Shown here piece after piece: positions 4,688 through 11,786 of a stretch of DNA of 11,828 nt. Below the pieces are notes generated by a model. The model was not told where the DNA came from. It saw nothing but the letters and a program-made list of their open reading frames with translations, and did not search any database. The stretch is from the NCBI GenBank assembly GCA_019420305.1, contig JAHZHL010000013.1:1-11828 (forward strand). Direction: 5' to 3'. Position 1 is the first letter of the stretch; each line of letters begins with the position of its first letter. Position numbers and translations under genes: made by a program. Source of the stretch: Bacillota bacterium (GTDB lineage Bacteria > Bacillota > Clostridia > Peptostreptococcales > Anaerovoracaceae).

Positions 4688-6166
4688 ATGAAAAAATTCC
4701 GAATGCCCAGCGCATTTTCCATTTTATTTCTGATTATTATCATCATCGCGATCCTGACCTGGATCGTGCCGGCAGGTACTTACGATTATGTGGACGATAC
4801 CGCCGCCTCACTGGAACCGATTCCGGGAACCTATATACAGACCGCCCAGAATCCCCAGGGACTCTGGGAAGTTCTGCGTGCTCCCATTGAAGGTTTTTTC
4901 AACGCGACGGAGATTATCGTGTTTATTCTTGTAATCGGCGGCTTTTTAGGGCTGGTTACCGATACGGGCGCCATTGACGCCGGAATCGGCTCGATTGTAA
5001 AACGGTTTTCCGGGCGGGAAACGCTGATGATTCCCATTCTGATGTGCGTGTTCGCCCTGGGTGGGACGATCTTCGGCATGTGGGAAGAAACCATCGCTTT
5101 CTATATCCTGGTGATTCCGGTTTTCGTAGCGGCGGGCTTTGATTCCATTACCGGATTCGCGGTAATCTGCCTGGGAGCGGGAGTGGGATGCCTCGGCTCC
5201 ACCATAAATCCCTTTGCCACAGGCATTGCGTCCGGATTTGCCGGGATCTCCATTGGAGAAGGAATCGTGCTGCGGGTCATGATTCTGGCAGCCTGCCTGC
5301 TGCTGGCCATCTGGTATGTTATGTCTTACGCCAAAAAAGTCAAGGCGGATCCGTCCAAATCTCTGGTCTACAATATGAAAGAGAGTAACGAAGCCCATTT
5401 TCTGTCTCAGAAGGGAACTTCCGTGGAAGGTCTGAGCACAAAGCAGAAAGCGGTTTTATGGATTTTCGGTCTTAGCTTTTTCATCATGGTTCTGGGCGTG
5501 ATACCGTGGGCGGATAAATTCGGGATTACGATTTTTGAAGATTTTAATAACTGGATTCTGGGAATCCCGGGGCTGGGAACGGTTTTGGGAAAGATTACGC
5601 CGCTGGGTTCCTGGTGGTTCGGAGATATTACGATTCTGTTCCTGATTGCGTCGTTTCTGTGCGGGCTGATCTGGAGATGGAAAGAGCTGAAGTTCATCGA
5701 ACTGTTTTTAAACGGAGCAAAGGATCTGCTGGGCGTGGCGCTGATTATCGGTATTACGCGGGGAATCGCGGTTGTGATGAACGATGGAGGCATGACGGCG
5801 ACGGTGCTGCATCTGGGTGAGGAATCCCTTAAATCTATGGGTTCTCTTGCCTTCGCGGATCTGTCCTATCTGTTTTTCCTTCTGCTGTCCTTTTTGGTAC
5901 CTTCGACTTCGGGGCTGGCGGCTCTGTCCATGCCGATTATGGCTCCCATCGCGGAATTTGCGGGAGTGGGAAGGGAGCTGGTCGTTACTGCCTTTGCCGG
6001 CGCCAGCGGAGTGGTAAATCTGATTACCCCCACAAGCGGCGTGCTCATGGGAGCGTTGGCCATCGCCAGGGTTTCCTATGGCGTTTACTTGAAATGGGTC
6101 TGGAGGTTTGTGCTGATGCTGTTTGTTCTGGTTCTGGTGATCCTCAGCGCCGCCGCGATACTGTGA
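4688..6166 (+). CDS. YfcC/ArcD-family membrane transporter (DcuC-type, PF03606-like)
   Basis: A 492-residue integral membrane protein with a first transmembrane helix at about 10-29, and hydrophobic segments at about 75-92, 113-130, 136-150, 156-170, 193-213, 256-274, 312-328, 345-362, 392-406, 410-424, 431-446 and 470-491. Family motifs occur in two related halves: GMWEETIAFY (130-139) and GSTINPFATGIASGFAGIS (170-188), then MNDGGMTATVLH (364-375), VPSTSGLAALSMPIMAP (404-420) and NLITPTSGVLMGALAIA (444-460). These fit the YfcC group, annotated as C4-dicarboxylate anaerobic carriers and also as basic amino acid antiporters related to ArcD. The substrate cannot be read from the sequence; peptide-derived amino acids or dicarboxylates are both possible. 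The ATG at 4688 is preferred over an in-frame TTG at 4646, which lies in the leader hairpin and lacks a ribosome binding site. The next gene starts 2 bases after its stop codon. Confidence 0.92.
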   Translation: MKKFRMPSAFSILFLIIIIIAILTWIVPAGTYDYVDDTAASLEPIPGTYIQTAQNPQGLWEVLRAPIEGFFNATEIIVFILVIGGFLGLVTDTGAIDAGIGSIVKRFSGRETLMIPILMCVFALGGTIFGMWEETIAFYILVIPVFVAAGFDSITGFAVICLGAGVGCLGSTINPFATGIASGFAGISIGEGIVLRVMILAACLLLAIWYVMSYAKKVKADPSKSLVYNMKESNEAHFLSQKGTSVEGLSTKQKAVLWIFGLSFFIMVLGVIPWADKFGITIFEDFNNWILGIPGLGTVLGKITPLGSWWFGDITILFLIASFLCGLIWRWKELKFIELFLNGAKDLLGVALIIGITRGIAVVMNDGGMTATVLHLGEESLKSMGSLAFADLSYLFFLLLSFLVPSTSGLAALSMPIMAPIAEFAGVGRELVVTAFAGASGVVNLITPTSGVLMGALAIARVSYGVYLKWVWRFVLMLFVLVLVILSAAAIL

Positions 6167-6168
6167 GT

Positions 6169-7059
6169 ATGAAAACTCTGCCGGGGACGATTTATCACTA
6201 TACCTCCGCGGACGGGCTGCATGGAATTCTGTCTTCCGGTATTTTATATTTTACGGACAGTCTGTTCCTCAATGACCGGAGCGAACGTAAGAATTTTTAC
6301 CGGATTCTGCGGGAATGTCTGAAAGGATGGAATTCGCCATTAAGCAGGGAACTGGCGGAACGGTATTTTGGCAGGCAGGGATATGTTCTCCGCAGTCTGG
6401 GGGAGCCCGATCCTTCGGACAGAACGGCTTCCCGCTACTTTGTCCTCTCCTGCTCAGAGGAACAGGACAGCCTGCCCATGTGGAACTATTACACCCACAG
6501 CCTTCATGCCGCCGGTTACAACCTTCATTTTGACACCCGGCGCCTGATCGAGGTGCTGAACGCACAGCCCGTTGCTTCCGCGCTGACGGGAGGCGAGAAG
6601 ATTCTGTGCAGAAGGATTGTGTATGAGAATGAGCGGAAAGCAGAGGAAATACGGAGCATGCTGCGCGTTTTTTCCGACAGATGGAACTGCCGGGAAAATC
6701 CCGAGGAGAGGGAAAACCTGCTTTACGCGCTGGAACGCTGTTTTGAGAAGATGAGCCTGTTTTACAAAGAGCGGGCTTTTTCCCATGAGAAAGAGATCCG
6801 GCTTGTGATCCCTTCCGGCAACGAGCAGATTCAGCGCTCTCCGCAGGAAAAAGGGGCGCCTTACCAGTTTCGGAAAGTCCGGGGGATTCAGGTGCCTTTT
6901 CTGGCCCTGGAGGTCCTGGAAAAAGGAACGGTTATTACCGGGGTGACCGCGGGGCCGGCGCTGGACAAGGAGATGGCAGTCCGGGGCGCGGCCTATATGC
7001 TCCATCATTATGGATTTCCCAAAACCTGCAGGGTTTCCTCCGTTCCTCTGCGCTACTGA
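6169..7059 (+). CDS. DUF2971-family protein, translationally coupled to the transporter
   Basis: A 296-residue soluble protein with the marks of DUF2971 (PF11185): an N-terminal YHYTS with a downstream GIL (9-13, 19-22), the FLND element (33-36), a central FVLSCSEEQDSLPMWNYYT (91-109), and the late block FYKERAFSHEKEIRLV (198-213) with conserved K, F, E, E and R. No signal peptide or membrane segment is seen. The biochemical role is unknown. The N-terminal HYT plus a late glutamate block is vaguely reminiscent of ADP-ribosyltransferase-type folds, which is only a suggestion. The ATG at 6169 lies 2 bases after the transporter stop codon and has no ribosome binding site of its own, so translation probably depends on coupling. 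The frame opens upstream to 6094, but that part is inside the transporter gene. Its stop codon directly abuts that of the convergent permease gene. Confidence 0.86.
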   Translation: MKTLPGTIYHYTSADGLHGILSSGILYFTDSLFLNDRSERKNFYRILRECLKGWNSPLSRELAERYFGRQGYVLRSLGEPDPSDRTASRYFVLSCSEEQDSLPMWNYYTHSLHAAGYNLHFDTRRLIEVLNAQPVASALTGGEKILCRRIVYENERKAEEIRSMLRVFSDRWNCRENPEERENLLYALERCFEKMSLFYKERAFSHEKEIRLVIPSGNEQIQRSPQEKGAPYQFRKVRGIQVPFLALEVLEKGTVITGVTAGPALDKEMAVRGAAYMLHHYGFPKTCRVSSVPLRY

Positions 7060-10000
7060 CTAATCCACTGCTTTCATCGATTCGACCATCTGGATTCTGC
7101 GGAGTTTAAACAACATCAGAATGTCTACCAGAGCGGAGAAGACAAGGGTGAGAACCGCGGCCAGCAGGTAGCTTTGCCAGGAAATTTCTCTGCCCATCAT
7201 AAAATCCACCGATTCTGCCGTAAGAATGACATAGCGGTGCAGGACCCATCCGGCGATGAGCCCCGCCAGAGTTCCGAGAATCGAGAGAATTCCAATTTCA
7301 CGGAAAATGTAGATCGCCACTTCTCTGTGATGATACCCCAGAACACGCAGCGTCGCAAGCTCCCGGCTTCGTTCGTTAATATTGATGTTGGTGAGATTGT
7401 AGAGAACCACAACCGCCAGCGCTCCGGCGCACAGGATCAGCACATAAACGATCAGATTAATGCTGGACAGCATGGATTCATAACTTTCTTCCTCCTGAGA
7501 GGTAAAGGACACAGAGGAAACATAGCTGCTCTCATGAAGCTGCTCGCTTGCCTGATCCTGAGCCGCTTTCCCCTGGATCCCGCTGCGCAGGAGGTATCCG
7601 TTATAGCCAAACTCCCCAAACGCGTCCGCGTACAGCTGCGGCGCGATATAAAGATAGCATCCGATATAGTTTTCCGTAATCCCGGTAAGGGTAAACTCTC
7701 GCGACTGATCGTCCGCGTTCATCAGGGTAAAGGAATCCCCCACCGACAGTTCCAGATCTTCGGCCATCTTTTCCGTCATAATGACCGAGTCTTTCGAGAA
7801 TGCAATGGCATCGCCGGACTTCCGCTCACGGAGGTTGATAAAGTCCGAAAAGGTTTCGGTATCCTGCGGAATACAGATTGTCGTGCTGACGCTGTTTCCG
7901 CCCGCGGAAGCTTCTCCCGTCATATCATAGACCTTTGCAAAAGTTTTTCCATCGAGAAACTCGCTTAAAACAGAGTCGGTTTTGTCTTCGGAAAGTTCGA
8001 TCTGCATGTCGTATTTCAGAAGTTCGGTATACTGGGCTCCCACCATGCGGGACATGGAATCCCGCATTCCGAATCCCGCGACCATCAGCGCCGTACAGCC
8101 TGCGATCCCGATTACCGTCATAAACAGATGCTTTTTATACCGGAAAATGTTGCGGGCAGTCGCTTTATGGGAAAAGGACAGACGCTTCCAGATGATGCCG
8201 ACGCGTTCCAGAAAAATGCGTTTTCCGGCTTTCGGGGCTCTTGGAACCATAAGCAGCGCGGGTTTTTCTTTTAGCGCGCTTGCGCAGGCAAGCCAGGTGG
8301 CGCCTATCGTACAGAGGATTTCCAGACCGCAGGCTAAAAGCGCGTATTCCCAGTGGAACTGCAGGATCAGATCCGGAAGATCATACTGGGACATATAAGC
8401 CTGGTAAATGACGGTCGGAAACAGAATGAACCCGGCGGCAAGACCGATCAGGCAGCCCGCGACAGCCGCTCCGCCGCAGTAGATCAGGTATTTTGACATG
8501 ATCGTGGCCTTACGGTATCCGAGCGCCTTCAAAGTTCCGATCTGAATCCGTTCCTCTTCAACCATACGCGTCATGGTGGTCAGGGAAACAAGAGCGGCGA
8601 CCAGGAAAAAGAAGAGGGGAAAGACGGTAGCGATATCCGCGACTTTTTCCACGTCAACCGAATAACGGGCGTAGCTGAGATTGGAATTACGGTCAAGAAT
8701 GTACCATTCCGGTTCTTCCAGATCTTCGATTTCCTGCCGGGCTTTTTTGATTTTTCTTTCCGCTTTTTGAATCTGCGCCTCGGCTTCGGCTTTTCCCTCT
8801 TCGTATTCCACGCGGCCGCTGGCAAGTTCGGCTTCGGCTTCTTTCAGTTTTTCTTCATTTTGCGCGATCTCTTTTTCCGCGGCGTCCAGCTGCTTTTCGC
8901 TGGCCCGGATCTGATTTTGGGATTTTTTCAGAGCCTTTTCCTGCTTGGACAGTTCCTTGCTTCCCTGCTCCCAGGCGGCGAGTCCTTTATCGTATTGCTC
9001 GATCTGAGCCAGCGCTTCTTCGGAAAGGGGGTACCCGGCTTCCTGCGCTTCTTTGGCCTGTTCCACGGAATCCCAGGCGGCATCCAGTTCTTTTTTGCTG
9101 GCATTCAGCTGGCGGCGGGCTTTCTTCAGTTGGGCTTTTCCCTCTTTTAACTGTTTTTTTCCGCTCTTCAGCTCTTTTTTTCCGTCGGCGAGCTGCGTTT
9201 TGGCCTTGGCCAGCTGAGCGGTTCCGCTGTCCAGCTCTTTCTGCCCTTCCTCAAGCTGCGCGCGGGCGTCTTCCAGTTCCTGCCGCGCCTGTTTCTTCTC
9301 CCGGTTCAGTTCGCGCTGCGCTTTGTCCACTTCCTCGTAGGCTTCTTCCCGGATCTGTTCGTACCGGATTGGAATCCGTTCTTCGGAAAGCGTTTCCAGT
9401 TCTGTGGTTACATCTTCGATTCGCGATTCATATTCATCAGAAAACGCGTTGCCGTTATTGGTTACGGTTAAAAAGAGATCCGTGTAGGTGTCCAGAGCGT
9501 AGGCGGAACTGTCTGTATAAAAGATAACGCTGCAGGTGCCGGTTCCCACGGAAGATGGTTCTTCGGAATTGCAGAAATAGTAAGGGCTGTTTACAATACC
9601 GGTAATGGTAAAGGTTCTCTGGCGGTAGGTATCTTCCAAGTTTTCCGTGTCCTCGGAAAGGGTGATGGTATCACCGATGGACAGGTCGGTCATAGAGGAG
9701 TTGGGGTTTTCGATCACGCATTCGCCTGCCTTTTCCGGCATGCTCCCTTCCAGCAGGGTGAGCTGATTGACAGAATCTGTATCATTCAGATCCATTCCGT
9801 ACATACGGGCGGATAAAAGATCGCCGTCCGGAGAGGATACAAGAACATCCGTGACCCGCGCGGGTGTGACTTTATCAACGGATGGAAGGGCTGCCGCCGC
9901 TTCCGCGTCCTCCTGTGTCAGCCCCATGGTGGATTTAATATCAAAATCCGACATGGAGGTTTTCTGATACCAGGAATCCACAGAAGCTTCCATATCGGGT

Positions 10001-10122
10001 GTTGTTGACAGCAGGCCGGTGAGAAACCCCACGCCGAGGGCGACAATGGCGATGATGGCGGCGAAACGACCGAAACTTTGGCGGATTTCTCTTACAGTTG
10101 TACGGGCATACATTTTTTTCAT
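7060..10122 (-). CDS. FtsX/MacB-like ABC transporter permease with long coiled coil
   Basis: A 1020-residue permease with eight likely transmembrane helices (about 20-38, 498-516, 548-570, 592-614, 668-686, 888-910, 943-963, 985-1005). It has two FtsX-type permease domains, each with the typical coupling segment: ERIQIGTLKALGYRKATI (525-542) and ERSRELATLRVLGYHHREVA (917-936). The first extracytoplasmic region (about 40-495) has a MacB-periplasmic-core-like part (about 40-250) followed by a charged coiled coil (about 255-470); a second core-like domain spans about 690-885. Related proteins are widespread in Lachnospiraceae and are often annotated as efflux or antimicrobial-peptide permeases; the substrate here is unknown. 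The ATG lies 4 bases after the ATPase stop codon with GGTGAG upstream, and the next in-frame ATG is only three codons on. It is the last gene of a MarR-ATPase-permease operon; no terminator was found after it. Confidence 0.94.
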   Translation of the reverse strand: MKKMYARTTVREIRQSFGRFAAIIAIVALGVGFLTGLLSTTPDMEASVDSWYQKTSMSDFDIKSTMGLTQEDAEAAAALPSVDKVTPARVTDVLVSSPDGDLLSARMYGMDLNDTDSVNQLTLLEGSMPEKAGECVIENPNSSMTDLSIGDTITLSEDTENLEDTYRQRTFTITGIVNSPYYFCNSEEPSSVGTGTCSVIFYTDSSAYALDTYTDLFLTVTNNGNAFSDEYESRIEDVTTELETLSEERIPIRYEQIREEAYEEVDKAQRELNREKKQARQELEDARAQLEEGQKELDSGTAQLAKAKTQLADGKKELKSGKKQLKEGKAQLKKARRQLNASKKELDAAWDSVEQAKEAQEAGYPLSEEALAQIEQYDKGLAAWEQGSKELSKQEKALKKSQNQIRASEKQLDAAEKEIAQNEEKLKEAEAELASGRVEYEEGKAEAEAQIQKAERKIKKARQEIEDLEEPEWYILDRNSNLSYARYSVDVEKVADIATVFPLFFFLVAALVSLTTMTRMVEEERIQIGTLKALGYRKATIMSKYLIYCGGAAVAGCLIGLAAGFILFPTVIYQAYMSQYDLPDLILQFHWEYALLACGLEILCTIGATWLACASALKEKPALLMVPRAPKAGKRIFLERVGIIWKRLSFSHKATARNIFRYKKHLFMTVIGIAGCTALMVAGFGMRDSMSRMVGAQYTELLKYDMQIELSEDKTDSVLSEFLDGKTFAKVYDMTGEASAGGNSVSTTICIPQDTETFSDFINLRERKSGDAIAFSKDSVIMTEKMAEDLELSVGDSFTLMNADDQSREFTLTGITENYIGCYLYIAPQLYADAFGEFGYNGYLLRSGIQGKAAQDQASEQLHESSYVSSVSFTSQEEESYESMLSSINLIVYVLILCAGALAVVVLYNLTNININERSRELATLRVLGYHHREVAIYIFREIGILSILGTLAGLIAGWVLHRYVILTAESVDFMMGREISWQSYLLAAVLTLVFSALVDILMLFKLRRIQMVESMKAVD

Positions 10123-10126
10123 GTTC

Positions 10127-10828
10127 TCACCATTCGATTTGTTCTACAGGCAGCGGCTCTTTATTTTCTTCGATTGAGGCGACACTTCCGTTGTGGATTC
10201 GGATCACGCGATCCGCCATCGGCGTCAGCGCCTGATTATGTGTGACAATAATAACGGTTTTATTCATCTGGCGGCAGCAGTCCTGCAGCAGCTTGAGAAT
10301 TGTTTTTCCTGTCCGGTAGTCCAGCGCGCCGGTGGGTTCGTCGCAGAGCAGAATTTTCGGGTTTTTCGCAAGGGCTCTCGCGATGGCGACCCGCTGCTGC
10401 TCCCCGCCGGAAAGCTGGGCGGGAAAGTTATTCATTCGCTCTGATAACTCCACGGATTCCATTACCTGAGCCGGATCCAGAGGCTCTTTGCAGATTTCCG
10501 AAGCCAATTCCACGTTTTCCAGAGCGGTCAGGTTTTGCACCAGATTGTAAAACTGAAAGACAAAACCTACATCGTGGCGGCGGTAGTCAGTCAGCTCTTT
10601 TTCACTCATACCGCTGACTTCACGACCGTCCAGCAGAACCAGTCCCTCGTCGCAGGAGTCCATCCCGCCCAGTATATTAAGCACTGTGGTCTTCCCCGCG
10701 CCGCTGGGACCCACGATAATGCAGAATTCACCCTGCTCAATGTGGAAGGTGACATGATCCGAGGCGGCGATGGTCTGATCGCCCATGTGATAATATTTAC
10801 ATACGTTTTCAAAAATTACATAACTCAT
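10127..10828 (-). CDS. ABC transporter ATP-binding protein (MacB/LolD type)
   Basis: A 233-residue nucleotide-binding subunit with all motifs intact: Walker A GPSGAGKTT (40-48), Q-loop glutamine in FVFQFYNL (Q92), signature LSGGEQQRVAIARAL (139-153), Walker B ILLCDEP (159-165) with its catalytic glutamate, D-loop GALD (167-170) and the switch histidine in VTHNQ (H197). The sequence type and FtsX-like partner place it in the MacB/LolD/BceA group, which powers extracytoplasmic conformational change or efflux rather than import. Its ATG overlaps the marR stop codon as ATGA (10825-10828), so the two are translationally coupled, and the permease gene follows after 4 bases. It has no membrane segments and should act as a dimer at the cytoplasmic face of the permease. 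Confidence 0.97.
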   Translation of the reverse strand: MSYVIFENVCKYYHMGDQTIAASDHVTFHIEQGEFCIIVGPSGAGKTTVLNILGGMDSCDEGLVLLDGREVSGMSEKELTDYRRHDVGFVFQFYNLVQNLTALENVELASEICKEPLDPAQVMESVELSERMNNFPAQLSGGEQQRVAIARALAKNPKILLCDEPTGALDYRTGKTILKLLQDCCRQMNKTVIIVTHNQALTPMADRVIRIHNGSVASIEENKEPLPVEQIEW

Positions 10829-11262
10829 TCCGCAAGTCCCTCCAGTTCTTCCGCGGCGCGTTTTACCAGCCTGTTGAGTTCTGCCGCGTCTTTTTCCCCC
10901 AGTGTCTGAATCAAAAGATCAAAGTAGGAGTCGGCGAGAGCCCTTTTTTCCTGAACATAGTGGCTCCCTGCCTTACTCAGCCTTACCCGCGTTTTCCGGC
11001 GGTCGGATTTTGAAGTTTCCGTAATAATATATCCTTTTTTCCGCAATGACGCCAGAATTGTGGTAATACGCTGCCTCGTCACATAGAGCGCGTCGCTTAA
11101 ATCCGAGGGGTAAATTTCCCGCGCCCCGGCAGGATGGGCATCCAGATATAAAAGCACCCGCATTTCCCCCTGACAGAATTCCAACAGAGGGGCAACCAGC
11201 TCCATATCGTACATTTTCTGGAGAGACTGAAGAAGCTCCAGCTTCAGCTGTTGTCGATCCAT
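10825..11262 (-). CDS. MarR-family transcriptional regulator
   Basis: A 145-residue MarR-type winged helix-turn-helix protein. The helices SDLSDALYV and TRQRITTILASLRKKGYI (about 53-79) form the DNA-binding unit, followed by the diagnostic wing SDRRKTRVRLSKAG (86-99); dimerisation helices make up the two ends. The start is supported by GGGAGGTGAGG just upstream of the ATG. It is the first gene of the ABC operon and overlaps the ATPase gene by 4 bases, so it very likely represses its own operon and is relieved by a substrate of the transporter, as is common for MarR-efflux pairs. The ligand is unknown. There is no conserved N-terminal redox cysteine of the OhrR type; the only cysteine is C30. 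Confidence 0.94.
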   Translation of the reverse strand: MDRQQLKLELLQSLQKMYDMELVAPLLEFCQGEMRVLLYLDAHPAGAREIYPSDLSDALYVTRQRITTILASLRKKGYIITETSKSDRRKTRVRLSKAGSHYVQEKRALADSYFDLLIQTLGEKDAAELNRLVKRAAEELEGLAE

Positions 11263-11298
11263 GTGGAAACCTCACCTCCCTTTTGAGTGGGAAAATAA

Positions 11299-11311
11299 TC
11301 AACACTGTTTA
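11299..11311. promoter_or_regulatory. Possible MarR operator at the operon start site
   Basis: TCAACACTGTTTA is an imperfect inverted repeat around the central base 11305 (arms match at five of six positions). It covers the predicted transcription start (about 11309) of the marR operon, where repressor binding would be effective. The repeat is short and of low information, so the assignment is tentative. Confidence 0.3.
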
Positions 11312-11315
11312 CTAT

Positions 11316-11344
11316 ATTATAAGGCAGGTGCGCGGAAACTACAA
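11316..11344 (-). promoter_or_regulatory. Promoter of the marR-ABC operon
   Basis: On the minus strand, a -35 TTGTAG (11344-11339) and a perfect -10 TATAAT (11321-11316) are separated by 17 bases. Predicted transcription starts near 11309, giving a leader of about 46 bases with GGGAGGTGAGG before the marR ATG. It is divergent from the promoter at 11391-11419, with about 47 bases between the two -35 elements. Confidence 0.72.
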
Positions 11345-11390
11345 CAAGAAAAGGGAAAATTCAAAAAATAGCAGATTAATTGGACGGGAG

Positions 11391-11419
11391 TTGACAAATG
11401 ACAATAAATGTAATAAAAT
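11391..11419 (+). promoter_or_regulatory. Promoter of the truncated nuclease gene
   Basis: A perfect -35 TTGACA (11391-11396) and a -10 TAAAAT (11414-11419) have the ideal 17-base spacing. Predicted start near 11426. GGGAGGG (11447-11453) follows, 9 bases before the ATG at 11463. The -10 lies inside an inverted repeat (11409-11423). Confidence 0.75.
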
Positions 11420-11423
11420 TACA
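11409..11423. repeat. Inverted repeat over the -10 of the nuclease promoter
   Basis: TGTAAT-AAA-ATTACA is a perfect inverted repeat with 6-base arms and 3 central bases, covering the -10 TAAAAT. Its size and symmetry would suit a dimeric repressor such as a MarR-type protein. The region is AT-rich, so chance is a real alternative. Confidence 0.4.
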
Positions 11424-11462
11424 GTAAATATTATCCAATTACAAAAGGGAGGGATTTACTGT

Positions 11463-11786
11463 ATGGGATTACATATTCACAGAGAACCGCTGACCAGTGA
11501 CATTATTTTTAAAGCCGTATTCGGCCGGGATACGCCGGGAAGCAAGCGGGCGCTGATCGCTTTGTTAAACCGGATTTTGGAAAGAACCGAAGATCCCATT
11601 GTGGCGCTGGACTATCAGAACCCTTTTTCCATCGGGGAACTGGAAGAGGAAAAAGAAATTATTATGGATATTCTGGTGGAAACCAGCCGGGGAGAGCAGA
11701 TCGACATTGAAATGCAGATCAGCACCACGAAGGAACTGATGAATCGGTTTTTGTATTATCTGAGCAAACTGGTGGTGATAGTGTAA
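11463..11786 (+). pseudogene. Truncated Rpn/PD-(D/E)XK transposase-family nuclease
   Basis: A 107-residue product resembling the N-terminal third of the Rpn/PDDEXK_2 family (recombination-promoting nucleases, often annotated as PD-(D/E)XK nuclease family transposase). Recognisable parts are the N-terminal SDIIFKAVFG (12-21), a helix SKRALIALLNRIL (27-39), and the catalytic core IIMDILVETSRGEQIDIEMQ (66-85) with D69 and the E83-x-Q85 pair, then MNRFLYYLSKL (93-103). Full-length members are about 250-300 residues and continue well beyond the YYLSKL helix; here four residues (VVIV) follow and then a stop. The join looks like a deletion or early stop, although the active-site residues remain. Strong ribosome binding site (11447-11453) and promoter suggest it is still expressed. 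The remaining 42 bases of the window hold no recognisable gene, so remnants of the C-terminus could lie beyond the edge. Confidence 0.72.

Noticed and set aside
7022..7036. Small hairpin AAACC-TGCAG-GGTTT near the convergent stops.
   Set aside because: Only five base pairs and no T run on either strand; inside the DUF2971 coding sequence.
7174..7968. A 264-residue plus-strand open frame opposite the permease.
   Set aside because: No motif, no ribosome binding site, and biased composition explained by the well-supported permease on the other strand.
8767..9150. A hydrophobic, F- and G-rich plus-strand frame that looks like a membrane protein.
   Set aside because: It is the complement of the lysine/glutamate/leucine heptads of the permease; repeated AAG/GAG codons read in reverse give F and L.
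11377..11441. Inverted repeat TAATTGGA and TCCAATTA flanking the nuclease promoter, 49 bases apart.
   Set aside because: Short AT-rich arms far apart in an AT-rich region; no function suggested, and likely chance or a weak remnant.
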